Source: Cryomorphaceae bacterium (GTDB lineage Bacteria > Bacteroidota > Bacteroidia > Flavobacteriales > Schleiferiaceae). Taken from it: a stretch of 5,161 nt of DNA. The notes under the pieces are model-generated. The model was not told where the DNA came from. It was given only the letters and a program-made list of their open reading frames with translations, and searched no databases. The DNA is taken from the NCBI GenBank assembly GCA_003445735.1, contig DMCR01000047.1:1-5161 (forward strand), written 5' to 3'. This document shows positions 1-5,161 of this stretch, piece by piece. A program made the position numbers and the translations under genes. The stretch's first letter is position 1, and each line of letters starts with the position of its first letter.

Positions 1-249
1 TCCTTCGTTGATCAAATCTGGAAGGGTCAAACCTTGGTTTTGGTATTGCTTGGCAACAGAAACCACAAATCGCAAGTTGGCTTTGGTTAGTTTCTCCAAC
101 GCTACTTGGTCACCCGCTTTAATGCGCTGTGCCAACTCTACCTCTTCCTCAGCAGTGATCAATTCTACCTTACCAATTTCTTGGAGGTATTTATCAAGTG
201 AAGCGGTTTCGCGGTTGGTAACCTGTTTTGTGATTTTTAACTGTCTCAT
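1..249 (-). CDS. rpoD: Primary RNA polymerase sigma factor (sigma-70, RpoD/SigA), N-terminal 83 residues; 3' part beyond window
   Basis: This is the housekeeping sigma subunit, which directs core RNA polymerase to promoters of most growth genes. The frame runs from an ATG at 249 to base 1 without a stop, giving 83 residues; the rest lies outside the window. Residues about 14-47 match sigma-70 region 1.2 (ASLDKYLQEIGKVELITAEE). From about residue 49 region 2.1 begins (ALEKLTKANLRFVVSVAKQY), and the visible part ends at DLINEG. Region 1.1, found in E. coli RpoD, is absent because region 1.2 starts almost at once. This is typical of the short (about 290-residue) Bacteroidetes primary sigma factor, from family knowledge. 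The start is supported by an AAAGG motif 6 nt upstream, unusual for this phylum. The gene lies 66 nt downstream of pnp and could be co-transcribed with it or use its own promoter. Assignment to the primary sigma rather than an alternative one rests on close similarity to the group 1 N-terminus and on the pnp context. Confidence 0.95.
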   Translation of the reverse strand, partial: MRQLKITKQVTNRETASLDKYLQEIGKVELITAEEEVELAQRIKAGDQVALEKLTKANLRFVVSVAKQYQNQGLTLPDLINEG

Positions 250-275
250 GTTTGGCCTTTACTATTTAACTGTGA

Positions 276-294
276 ATGCCAGCAGCGCTGGTAT
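276..294 (-). other. Short inverted repeat in the pnp-rpoD spacer
   Basis: The core is CCAGC-GCT-GCTGG on the minus strand (279-291), a 5-bp G/C-rich stem with a 3-nt loop. After one A-C mismatch two more A-T pairs can form. It sits in the 66-nt spacer, about 30 nt before the rpoD start. There is no U-tract after it, so it does not look like an intrinsic terminator. It may be an mRNA hairpin in the rpoD leader or mean nothing. Confidence 0.35.
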
Positions 295-302
295 CACAAG
301 TT

Positions 303-311
303 CAAAATATA
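303..311 (-). promoter_or_regulatory. Candidate -7 promoter element for rpoD (TATATTTTG)
   Basis: On the minus strand this reads TATATTTTG, which resembles the Bacteroidetes -7 consensus TANNTTTG with one extra base in the spacer. It lies just past the pnp stop codon, so transcription would start roughly 50 nt before the rpoD ATG. No TTG is visible at the expected -33 distance, and A/T-rich spacer sequence gives such matches by chance. Weak candidate only. Confidence 0.25.
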
Positions 312-315
312 TTAA

Positions 316-2439
316 TTATGCGTCAGTTTTCTCTGGCTTTGGAAGAAGCACTTTTCTACTGAGCTTCATCTTACCAGCCTTATCAACGTCTAGCAACTTC
401 ACGCGGACCTTATCACCTTCTTTCAAGACGTCTTCCACGTTCTTAATTCTCGTCCAATCGATCTCTGAAATGTGTAACAATCCTTGAACTTTAGGTGCGA
501 TTTCAATAAACGCTCCATACGTCTGAACGCCCCGAACGATGCCTTCGTACTCAGCACCTACTTCAGGTTCGAATGCAATGGCACGAATCATTTCAAGCGC
601 CTTGTTCATCATGTCGTAATCCTTTCCTGAGATTTCGATGTGACCGCGATCGTCGATTTCTTCAATGGTAACGGTCGTGCCAGTATCCGCTTGGATGCCT
701 TGGATGTTCTTACCGCCTGGGCCGATAATTGGTCCAATGAATTCTTTCTTCACAGTCAATGTCATAATCTTCGGCGCATTTGGCTTCAATTGTGCGCGAG
801 TCTCAGGCATAGTCTTCAACATCTCACCCAGGATGTGCATGCGCCCAGCGCGGCTTTGCTTCAAAGCATTCACCAAGATTTCGTAGCTCAAACCTTTGAT
901 TTTGATGTCCATCTGACATGCAGTGATACCGTTCTCAGTACCTGTTACTTTGAAGTCCATATCTCCCAAGTGATCTTCGTCTCCAAGAATATCAGAAAGT
1001 ACTGCGTAGTTCTCACCGTCAGAAATCAATCCCATGGCAATACCACTTACTGGGCGCACCATTTTTACGCCCGCATCCATTAGGGCCAAGGTACCCGCAC
1101 AAACCGTTGCCATAGAAGACGAACCGTTTGATTCTAGGATATCACTCACCACGCGAATGGTATATGGGTTTTCTGGATCGATCATTTGGTACAAAGCACG
1201 TTGTGCCAAATTACCATGACCCACTTCGCGACGGCTTACGCCACGAATAGGACGGGCTTCACCAGTAGAGAATGGCGGGAAGTTGTAGTGCAAGTAGAAT
1301 TTCTCTTCGCCAGTGAATGTAGCGTCATCGATTCTGTTTGCATCTAATGAAGTTCCCAAGGTGACGGTAGTCAAAGATTGAGTTTCCCCGCGAGTGAAGA
1401 CGGCAGAACCGTGTGCGCCTGGCAAGTAATCAACTTCAGACCAAATAGGGCGAACATCAGTCGTTGAACGACCGTCAAGGCGTTTACCTTCAGTCAGTAC
1501 CATGTTGCGCATGGCTTTATACTCTACATCATGGAAGTAGCTCTTGGCGAAACCAGCGTTGGCCTCCATCCATTCTTCATCTTTACCTTCCAAGTACTCG
1601 TTCAGCACAGCTTTAAATCCTGCAGAGCGCTCGTGCTTCGGCAAACCGCTTTTGGCGACTTCATATACTTTGTCGTAAGTCACTTTCATGACTTCTTCGC
1701 GAACTTCTTCGTTGTGTGTTTCGTGGCTGTATTCACGTTTTACCTCAGCTTTATCAACTTGAGAAGCCATGTTTAGCTGCGCTTGAATCTGCACCTTGAT
1801 GGCATCGTGGGCGAATTTGATGGCTTCTACCATTTCTTCTTCAGAAATTTCTTGCATCTCACCTTCTACCATGACCACAGAGTCCATTGAAGCACCAATA
1901 ACCATATCAATTTCTAAATCAGCGATTTGTGCTGGGGTAGGGTTGATGATGAGTTCACCGTTAATGCGACCCACACGAACCTCGGAAATAGGACCGTCGA
2001 ATGGAAGGTCACTTACTGCAATGGCAGCAGATGCGGCCAAACCAGTCAAAGAGGTTGCTTCTACGTTTTCGTCGTAGGAAATCATCTGGATCATGAGCTG
2101 GATCTCAGCATGATAATCCTTTGGGAACAAAGGACGCAATACGCGGTCGATCAAACGCATGGTCAAAATTTCATTGTCTGATGGACGACCCTCACGCTTG
2201 AGGAATCCGCCTGGCACGCGACCATTGGCCGCAAACTTTTCACGGTAATCTACCGTAAGCGGAAGAAAGTCTACACCGTCTTTCGCTTCTTTGCTAGACA
2301 CAACAGTGGCTAACAGCATTGTACCACCGCACTTAACTACAACAGAGCCATCAGCTTGTTTGGCCAGTTTCCCGGTCTCAAGCGTGATCTCTCTTCCGTC
2401 GGGAAGCACGATAGTTTCAGTAATTGCTTTAGGAATCAT
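316..2439 (-). CDS. pnp: Polynucleotide phosphorylase (polyribonucleotide nucleotidyltransferase)
   Basis: PNPase degrades RNA 3' to 5' by phosphorolysis, releasing nucleoside diphosphates, and can run in reverse to add tails. It acts in the cytosol as a trimer. The 707-residue product is complete (E. coli 711) with the full domain order: first RNase PH domain (about 10-225), linking helical domain (about 240-320), second RNase PH domain (about 325-550), KH (about 560-620) and S1 (about 628-700). The phosphate-site motif SNGSSSMA lies at 437-444. Residues D489, D495 and K497 in DEDHLGDMDFK align with E. coli D486, D492 and K494, the catalytic and metal-binding set, so the enzyme should be active. 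The KH GxxG loop is GPGG at 573-576, and the S1 domain contains YGAFIEI and GLLHISEI. The ATG at 2439 gives the usual MIPKAITETI start and has an A/T-rich leader without Shine-Dalgarno. It follows rpsO, as in many bacteria, but a hairpin terminator lies between them. Confidence 0.98.
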   Translation of the reverse strand: MIPKAITETIVLPDGREITLETGKLAKQADGSVVVKCGGTMLLATVVSSKEAKDGVDFLPLTVDYREKFAANGRVPGGFLKREGRPSDNEILTMRLIDRVLRPLFPKDYHAEIQLMIQMISYDENVEATSLTGLAASAAIAVSDLPFDGPISEVRVGRINGELIINPTPAQIADLEIDMVIGASMDSVVMVEGEMQEISEEEMVEAIKFAHDAIKVQIQAQLNMASQVDKAEVKREYSHETHNEEVREEVMKVTYDKVYEVAKSGLPKHERSAGFKAVLNEYLEGKDEEWMEANAGFAKSYFHDVEYKAMRNMVLTEGKRLDGRSTTDVRPIWSEVDYLPGAHGSAVFTRGETQSLTTVTLGTSLDANRIDDATFTGEEKFYLHYNFPPFSTGEARPIRGVSRREVGHGNLAQRALYQMIDPENPYTIRVVSDILESNGSSSMATVCAGTLALMDAGVKMVRPVSGIAMGLISDGENYAVLSDILGDEDHLGDMDFKVTGTENGITACQMDIKIKGLSYEILVNALKQSRAGRMHILGEMLKTMPETRAQLKPNAPKIMTLTVKKEFIGPIIGPGGKNIQGIQADTGTTVTIEEIDDRGHIEISGKDYDMMNKALEMIRAIAFEPEVGAEYEGIVRGVQTYGAFIEIAPKVQGLLHISEIDWTRIKNVEDVLKEGDKVRVKLLDVDKAGKMKLSRKVLLPKPEKTDA

Positions 2440-2449
2440 ATATAATTAA

Positions 2450-2457
2450 AATAGATA
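2450..2457 (-). promoter_or_regulatory. Very weak -7-like element for pnp (TATCTATT)
   Basis: Minus-strand TATCTATT matches 4 of the 6 fixed positions of TANNTTTG. It lies 20 nt after a TTG that is part of the upstream terminator stem, a spacing that fits the Bacteroidetes -33/-7 rule. A start here would leave only a few untranslated bases before the pnp ATG. The region is so A/T-rich that chance is a good explanation. It is listed because pnp needs either its own promoter or read-through from rpsO. Confidence 0.15.
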
Positions 2458-2470
2458 CTTTTTTATACGC

Positions 2471-2499
2471 AAAAAGGCAATTAAAAAAATTGCCTTTTT
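2471..2499 (-). terminator. Intrinsic terminator after rpsO
   Basis: This is a perfect 12-bp inverted repeat: AAAAAGGCAATT (2471-2482), a 5-nt loop (2483-2487), and AATTGCCTTTTT (2488-2499). Read on the minus strand it gives a hairpin whose 3' arm ends in five U, starting 19 nt past the rpsO stop. The A-tract and U-tract pair with each other, so the stem has only three G-C pairs and may terminate only partly. It could work in both directions, but no plus-strand gene needs it. Confidence 0.85.
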
Positions 2500-2518
2500 G
2501 TCGTTCGTATTGTCAAGC

Positions 2519-2788
2519 TTACTTTCTCAAGCCTAGCTTATCAACAATTGCACGGTAACGTTCGATGTCGTTTCTCTTTAAGTAGTTCAGCAATTTTCTA
2601 CGCTTTCCTACTAGAGCAACCAAGGAACGCTCAGTGTTGTGGTCTTTTCTGTTTTGTTTTAAGTGTTCAGTCAGATGATTGATACGGTGGCTGAACAAAG
2701 CGATTTGACCTTCTGCAGATCCCGTGTCTGTTGTAGATGCTCCGAATTCTGCGAAGATCTCTGCCTTTTTTTCCTTCGTTAGGTACAT
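2519..2788 (-). CDS. rpsO: 30S ribosomal protein S15
   Basis: S15 is a primary-binding protein of the small ribosomal subunit; it binds 16S rRNA at the central-domain three-way junction and helps assemble the platform. The product from the ATG at 2788 has 89 residues, the standard length, and shows the family core: TGSAEGQIALFSHRI (22-36), LTEHLKQNRKDHNTERSL (39-56), and GKRRKLLNYLKRND, ending in KLGLRK. H42 and D49 match the E. coli RNA-contact residues H41 and D48; the E. coli S51 position is T52, as is usual in Bacteroidetes S15. The frame stays open upstream to a TTG at 2830 (14 extra residues), but that TTG is part of the putative promoter and would not be transcribed, so the ATG is chosen. 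There is no Shine-Dalgarno, and the leader is A/T-rich. A terminator follows, then pnp. In E. coli S15 represses its own mRNA; whether that holds here cannot be seen. Confidence 0.98.
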   Translation of the reverse strand: MYLTKEKKAEIFAEFGASTTDTGSAEGQIALFSHRINHLTEHLKQNRKDHNTERSLVALVGKRRKLLNYLKRNDIERYRAIVDKLGLRK

Positions 2789-2827
2789 ATCAAAATCACA
2801 TTTAGATGTTTGTAATGCTTGAGGGCG

Positions 2828-2835
2828 CAAATATA
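2828..2835 (-). promoter_or_regulatory. Putative rpsO promoter, -7 element TATATTTG
   Basis: Minus-strand TATATTTG is an exact match to the Bacteroidetes primary-sigma -7 consensus TANNTTTG. It lies in the DUF192-rpsO spacer, 39 nt before the rpsO ATG, and predicts a start near 2822-2824 and a leader of roughly 35 nt. The -33 TTG is not present at 17-23 nt upstream, so this is a half-promoter match. Position and exactness still make it the best promoter candidate in the window. Confidence 0.6.
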
Positions 2836-2862
2836 ATTAAATAATTGAGGCGGAGGACTTTT

Positions 2863-3396
2863 TTATTGTTTATCTGACCAGTACACTTTGGTGCCTACAC
2901 CAATGCCTTGAGCTGCTGCTTCACCGCCGTAAATTTCAAGTACAAAGGAGGCTGGTTGATCACTTGGCAAGCTTCGCGTAGAGTGGGGTTGTGCATTGGC
3001 TTGGATGCTCACTACTTCGTGTGCACTATTGATGTAGACGATGTCCAACGGTACGTCGGTATTCTTCATCCAAAAGCTGCGTAATTGGTCCCCTCCAGAC
3101 ATGAAGAATAACATGGCCATATCCCTGTCCATAGATTTTCTATACATCATCCCTATTTCAATGGCTGCCAGTGTGGTAGCATATTCTGTGCGGAACATAG
3201 CCGCAGTGTCGGTGCCATTGATAGCCCATAGGGTACCGTCCATTCTAAACGGCGGTTCGTACGGCCGTGTAGGCTGCTTGACCGATGGCTTCGTGTTTTC
3301 ATTGAATTTGCCAAAACTCCCTATGGTTGAAGGGATAATGAAGGCAGCCAATCCCAAGCCGACAATCCAAATGGCATATTTTCTGAAGGAGTTCAT
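2863..3396 (-). CDS. DUF192 family protein with N-terminal membrane anchor
   Basis: The 177-residue product has one hydrophobic segment at about residues 7-26 (YAIWIVGLGLAAFIIPSTIG). A polar, proline-containing linker follows to about 50, and a C-terminal DUF192 domain covers about 65-174. The family hallmarks are visible: the GMMYRKSM stretch (82-89), AMLFFM (94-99), the strongly conserved SFWMKNTDVPLDIVYI (107-122), VVSIQANAQP (128-137) and the closing FVLEIYGGEAAAQGIGVG (151-168). The fold is a small beta-barrel of unknown biochemical function, known from family surveys and structures; I do not assign one. The single N-terminal segment suggests the domain is held at the outer face of the inner membrane. 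There is no cysteine lipobox, so it is not itself a substrate of the neighbouring Lgt. The ATG at 3396 lies 9 nt after the lgt stop, which indicates co-transcription; no Shine-Dalgarno is visible. No terminator is seen after it. Confidence 0.92.
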   Translation of the reverse strand: MNSFRKYAIWIVGLGLAAFIIPSTIGSFGKFNENTKPSVKQPTRPYEPPFRMDGTLWAINGTDTAAMFRTEYATTLAAIEIGMMYRKSMDRDMAMLFFMSGGDQLRSFWMKNTDVPLDIVYINSAHEVVSIQANAQPHSTRSLPSDQPASFVLEIYGGEAAAQGIGVGTKVYWSDKQ

Positions 3397-3405
3397 GTCG
3401 AAGAT

Positions 3406-4467
3406 TTATAATGTTTTTTGTGCTCTGAAAATGAGGAATAATCCAAAGGCTACCAAGGGTATACTCAACCACTGGCCCATATTGAGACTCATGCTCTGCT
3501 CGAAGCTAACCTGAATTTCCTTGAGGTATTCAATAAAGAATCGGAACCCGAAGACTAGGGTGAGGAAAAGTCCTAAAAGGAATCCAGGTTTATCGCCTGA
3601 TCCACGCTTCAAATACAATAAAGCGAGGGTGAGAAAGATGATCCAGTAGGCGCCGGCTTCGAAAAGTTGGGTAGGGTAGCGCGGAATGCCGTAGATCTTA
3701 ACGGAGGCTTCCCAACCATCTGCACCTTCATAGACCTCGGCAACAGTACCGTCTAAAATCCAAAGGTTCCGGTTGTCTGGACGCTGCATACGGATAATCT
3801 GTGGCAAATAGGTATTGGCGTATTGAATCGTTTGTGCTTCGTTGCTTTGATGAAATGAAATACTAAGGTCCAATTCCGGCAAGGCCAAGGTGTCCGTTTC
3901 CAAAATTTCACCCGTAGGTTCGAATTCCATGTACTTCACTTGGTCCGCAAAGCCGCGCTGTATGGCCTGAGCTCCGTCTTCTACGAATACGGTTTCTAAA
4001 GCGCTGTTCGCCGGTGCACCATAAATCTCACTGTTGAACCAATTCCCCATACGAATGAATCCAGCAGCTAAAGCAACCACGATTACAATGCGATCTAGGG
4101 TCCATAAAGGATGTACTTTGGCATATTTTCGCGACCAGTAGATCATAGCGGCTACGATAGCGATGGCGGCTCCGTGTGAAGCCAGTCCCCCTTCCCAAAC
4201 CTTGAGAATATCGCCTAGATTGTCCTTGTATTTGTCCCAATCGTAGAAGAATACATGACCTAATCTCGCTCCAACAATGGTCGCTCCAATCATCCAATAG
4301 ACAAGGCTGTCCATAAGCTTAGGGTCGATGTTTTCCTTTTTGAATACATATTGCATACCATACTGCCCCAGCACAAAACTGATGATGAACATCAACGAAT
4401 AGAACCGAAGTTCAAATCCGAAAAGAGGAATGTAATTGGGGAAGTCCCAAAAGATGGTGGCAAGCAT
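3406..4467 (-). CDS. lgt: Phosphatidylglycerol-prolipoprotein diacylglyceryl transferase
   Basis: Lgt transfers diacylglycerol from phosphatidylglycerol to the lipobox cysteine of prolipoproteins, the first step of lipoprotein maturation, in the inner membrane. The 353-residue product shows the family motifs: FYSLMF with Y23 (E. coli Y26), GARLGHVFFY (66-75), GGLASHGA with H98 (E. coli H103), and RMGNWFNSEIYG (139-150), whose R139, N142, E147 and G150 align with E. coli R143, N146, E151 and G154. PRYPTQLFE lies at 262-270, and R309 and E313 in FGFRFFIEYLKE align with R239 and E243. E. coli Y235 falls on V305. About seven hydrophobic membrane segments are recognisable. The protein is about 60 residues longer than E. 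coli Lgt (291). The excess lies in the periplasmic head between about residues 151 and 258, which has acidic, non-hydrophobic sequence. The ATG at 4467 starts 4 nt after the upstream beta-propeller gene and 1 codon family precedes the conserved core normally, so the start is credible. The DUF192 gene follows after 9 nt. Confidence 0.97.
   Translation of the reverse strand: MLATIFWDFPNYIPLFGFELRFYSLMFIISFVLGQYGMQYVFKKENIDPKLMDSLVYWMIGATIVGARLGHVFFYDWDKYKDNLGDILKVWEGGLASHGAAIAIVAAMIYWSRKYAKVHPLWTLDRIVIVVALAAGFIRMGNWFNSEIYGAPANSALETVFVEDGAQAIQRGFADQVKYMEFEPTGEILETDTLALPELDLSISFHQSNEAQTIQYANTYLPQIIRMQRPDNRNLWILDGTVAEVYEGADGWEASVKIYGIPRYPTQLFEAGAYWIIFLTLALLYLKRGSGDKPGFLLGLFLTLVFGFRFFIEYLKEIQVSFEQSMSLNMGQWLSIPLVAFGLFLIFRAQKTL
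3694..4017 (-). other. Enlarged periplasmic head region of Lgt (residues about 151-258)
   Basis: This segment of the lgt product lies between the conserved NSEIYG motif and PRYPTQLFE. The distance from the conserved glutamate (147) to the arginine of that second motif (263) is 116 residues, against about 44 in E. coli as I recall that sequence. It is polar and rich in acidic residues, has no membrane segment, and includes ILDGTVAEVYEGADGWEASV. It stays in frame and resembles an inserted loop or small beta domain. Bacteroidetes Lgt proteins often have longer heads, so this may be typical of the lineage. Confidence 0.6.
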
Positions 4468-4471
4468 AAGT

Positions 4472-5161
4472 TTATTCTTTCCAGTCTACAATAAAGAGGT
4501 TCGTAGCGCGGGTTCCGCCGTTATTTCGATTGGAGGCAAAGACTAGTTTGCTGCCGTTCGGAGAAAACATTGGGAATGCGTCGAACACTCCATCGTATGT
4601 GATTTGTTGTAAGCCCGTTCCATCTGTATTGACCATGAACAGGTTGAATGGGTAGCCTTTTTCGCTGTGGTGGTTAGTAGAGAAAATGATTTTCTCCCCA
4701 CTTGGGTGGTAGAATGGAGCCCAGTTCGCATTGCCTAAAGAAGTCACTTGGGTCAATTCTGTTCCGTCCACATTACACGTATAAATTTCCATGTGGGTAG
4801 GCTCTACCAAGCCGTTGGCCAACAAGTCTTTGTACTTAGTGATTTCCTCCTCAGTTTGTGGACGAGAGCTGCGGAATACCAATTTCTTGCTATCTGGACT
4901 GAAGAATGCACCGCCATCGTAGCCAAGGCTGCTGGTTACTTGGGTGATGTTTGATCCGTCGATATCACATAAGTATAATTCCAAATCGCCGCTGCGATCT
5001 GAGGTGAATACAATCTTGCTTCCATCAGGACTCACAGTAGCCTCTGCATCGTAGCCCGGGCCAGAGATTAAGGTGTCTACGATGTTGCCTGAAAGGTCGC
5101 TCACGTAAATATCGAAATTTGAATAGATAGGCCAGACGTAGGCGCCACTTTCGCCGCGCTC
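4472..5161 (-). CDS. TolB-like PD40 beta-propeller protein, C-terminal 229 residues; 5' part beyond window
   Basis: The frame is open from the window edge at 5161 to a TAA at 4472, so the N-terminus is missing. An in-frame GTG at 5104 is not a believable start, because the 19 codons before it continue the same fold (AYVWPIYSNFDIYVSD). Four PD40/WD40-like repeats are visible, each with a version of FSPDGxKIVFxSxR followed by a DIDG-type turn: residues about 43-69, 87-133, 151-181 and 199-226 of the visible part. The second repeat carries a 20-odd-residue charged loop (PQTEEEITKYKDLLANGLVE), a feature I associate with Bacteroidetes TolB-like proteins. Proteins of this kind are usually exported and serve as binding or scaffold domains; no enzyme residues are seen. 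A signal peptide or lipobox would lie outside the window. The gene ends 4 nt before lgt, suggesting translational coupling or shared transcription. True TolB of the Tol-Pal system is possible but not supported by context, so no symbol is given. Confidence 0.9.
   Translation of the reverse strand, partial: ERGESGAYVWPIYSNFDIYVSDLSGNIVDTLISGPGYDAEATVSPDGSKIVFTSDRSGDLELYLCDIDGSNITQVTSSLGYDGGAFFSPDSKKLVFRSSRPQTEEEITKYKDLLANGLVEPTHMEIYTCNVDGTELTQVTSLGNANWAPFYHPSGEKIIFSTNHHSEKGYPFNLFMVNTDGTGLQQITYDGVFDAFPMFSPNGSKLVFASNRNNGGTRATNLFIVDWKE

Noticed and set aside
8..487. 159-codon open frame on the plus strand
   Set aside because: It runs antisense across the start of rpoD, the spacer and the end of pnp, which are clear conserved genes. 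Its product shows no recognisable family and is serine/threonine-rich, as expected from a complementary-strand shadow.
640..1083. Plus-strand frames inside pnp (also 665-886, 1034-1219, 1531-1776, 1796-2077 and 1927-2181)
   Set aside because: All are antisense to the intact pnp gene and show no conserved domain or start signals.
2511..2516. TTGACA on the minus strand just after the rpsO stop, resembling a -35 box
   Set aside because: No -10 TATAAT or Bacteroidetes -7 element occurs at a suitable distance, and the downstream hairpin terminator would stop any transcript before pnp.
2841..2862. G/C-rich stretch with T-run between DUF192 and rpsO as a possible terminator
   Set aside because: The GAGG units are direct, not inverted, repeats and no stable stem forms before the T-run on either strand.
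3041..3514. 157-codon plus-strand frame across the DUF192-lgt junction
   Set aside because: It is antisense to two well-supported genes; its apparent hydrophobic stretches are the complement of their membrane segments.
4028..4297. Minus-strand alternative frames within lgt and the propeller gene (also 4543-4731), and a plus-strand frame at 4748-4954
   Set aside because: They overlap strongly conserved coding sequence in another frame and have no family resemblance.
1..5161. Search for a novel defence, mobile, RNA or biosynthetic system
   Set aside because: The whole window is filled by six recognisable genes with spacers under 80 nt. There are no repeats, array structure, integrase or toxin-like genes, or changes in codon or base use that would suggest an accessory element.

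Overview
This window is a compact block of housekeeping genes from a bacterium of the phylum Bacteroidota (Bacteroidetes), plausibly a marine Flavobacteriales-like lineage. The class is a guess; the phylum is well supported. Evidence for the phylum: the sigma factor begins almost directly with region 1.2 and its N-terminus is of the Bacteroidetes RpoD type; ribosomal protein S15 starts MYLTKEKK and carries NTERSL; the order rpsO-pnp-rpoD is familiar in the phylum; a perfect TANNTTTG promoter element lies in front of rpsO; and most starts lack a Shine-Dalgarno sequence and have A/T-rich leaders instead.

All six genes lie on the minus strand, so the window is transcribed from high to low coordinates. 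In transcription order: (1) a TolB-like PD40 beta-propeller protein whose 5' part lies beyond base 5161; (2) lgt, the prolipoprotein diacylglyceryl transferase, 4 nt downstream; (3) a membrane-anchored DUF192 protein, 9 nt further. These three look like one envelope-related transcription unit. (4) rpsO (ribosomal protein S15) follows after 74 nt that contain a promoter candidate, and is closed by a perfect hairpin terminator. (5) pnp (polynucleotide phosphorylase) is complete. (6) rpoD (primary sigma factor) is cut off by the window start after 83 codons.

The rpsO-pnp-rpoD part joins translation, RNA turnover and transcription initiation, which is the conventional core-genome arrangement. No gap without a gene exceeds 80 nt. 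I saw no RNA gene, mobile element, CRISPR array, attachment site or sign of recent transfer. Long plus-strand open frames are shadows of the minus-strand genes.

I did not find an undescribed system here. The items worth a second look are small: an enlarged periplasmic domain in Lgt (about 70 residues more than E. coli), a terminator that separates rpsO from pnp, the rpsO promoter that settles that gene's start, a promoter-like element and hairpin in front of rpoD, and a weak hairpin in the rpsO leader.
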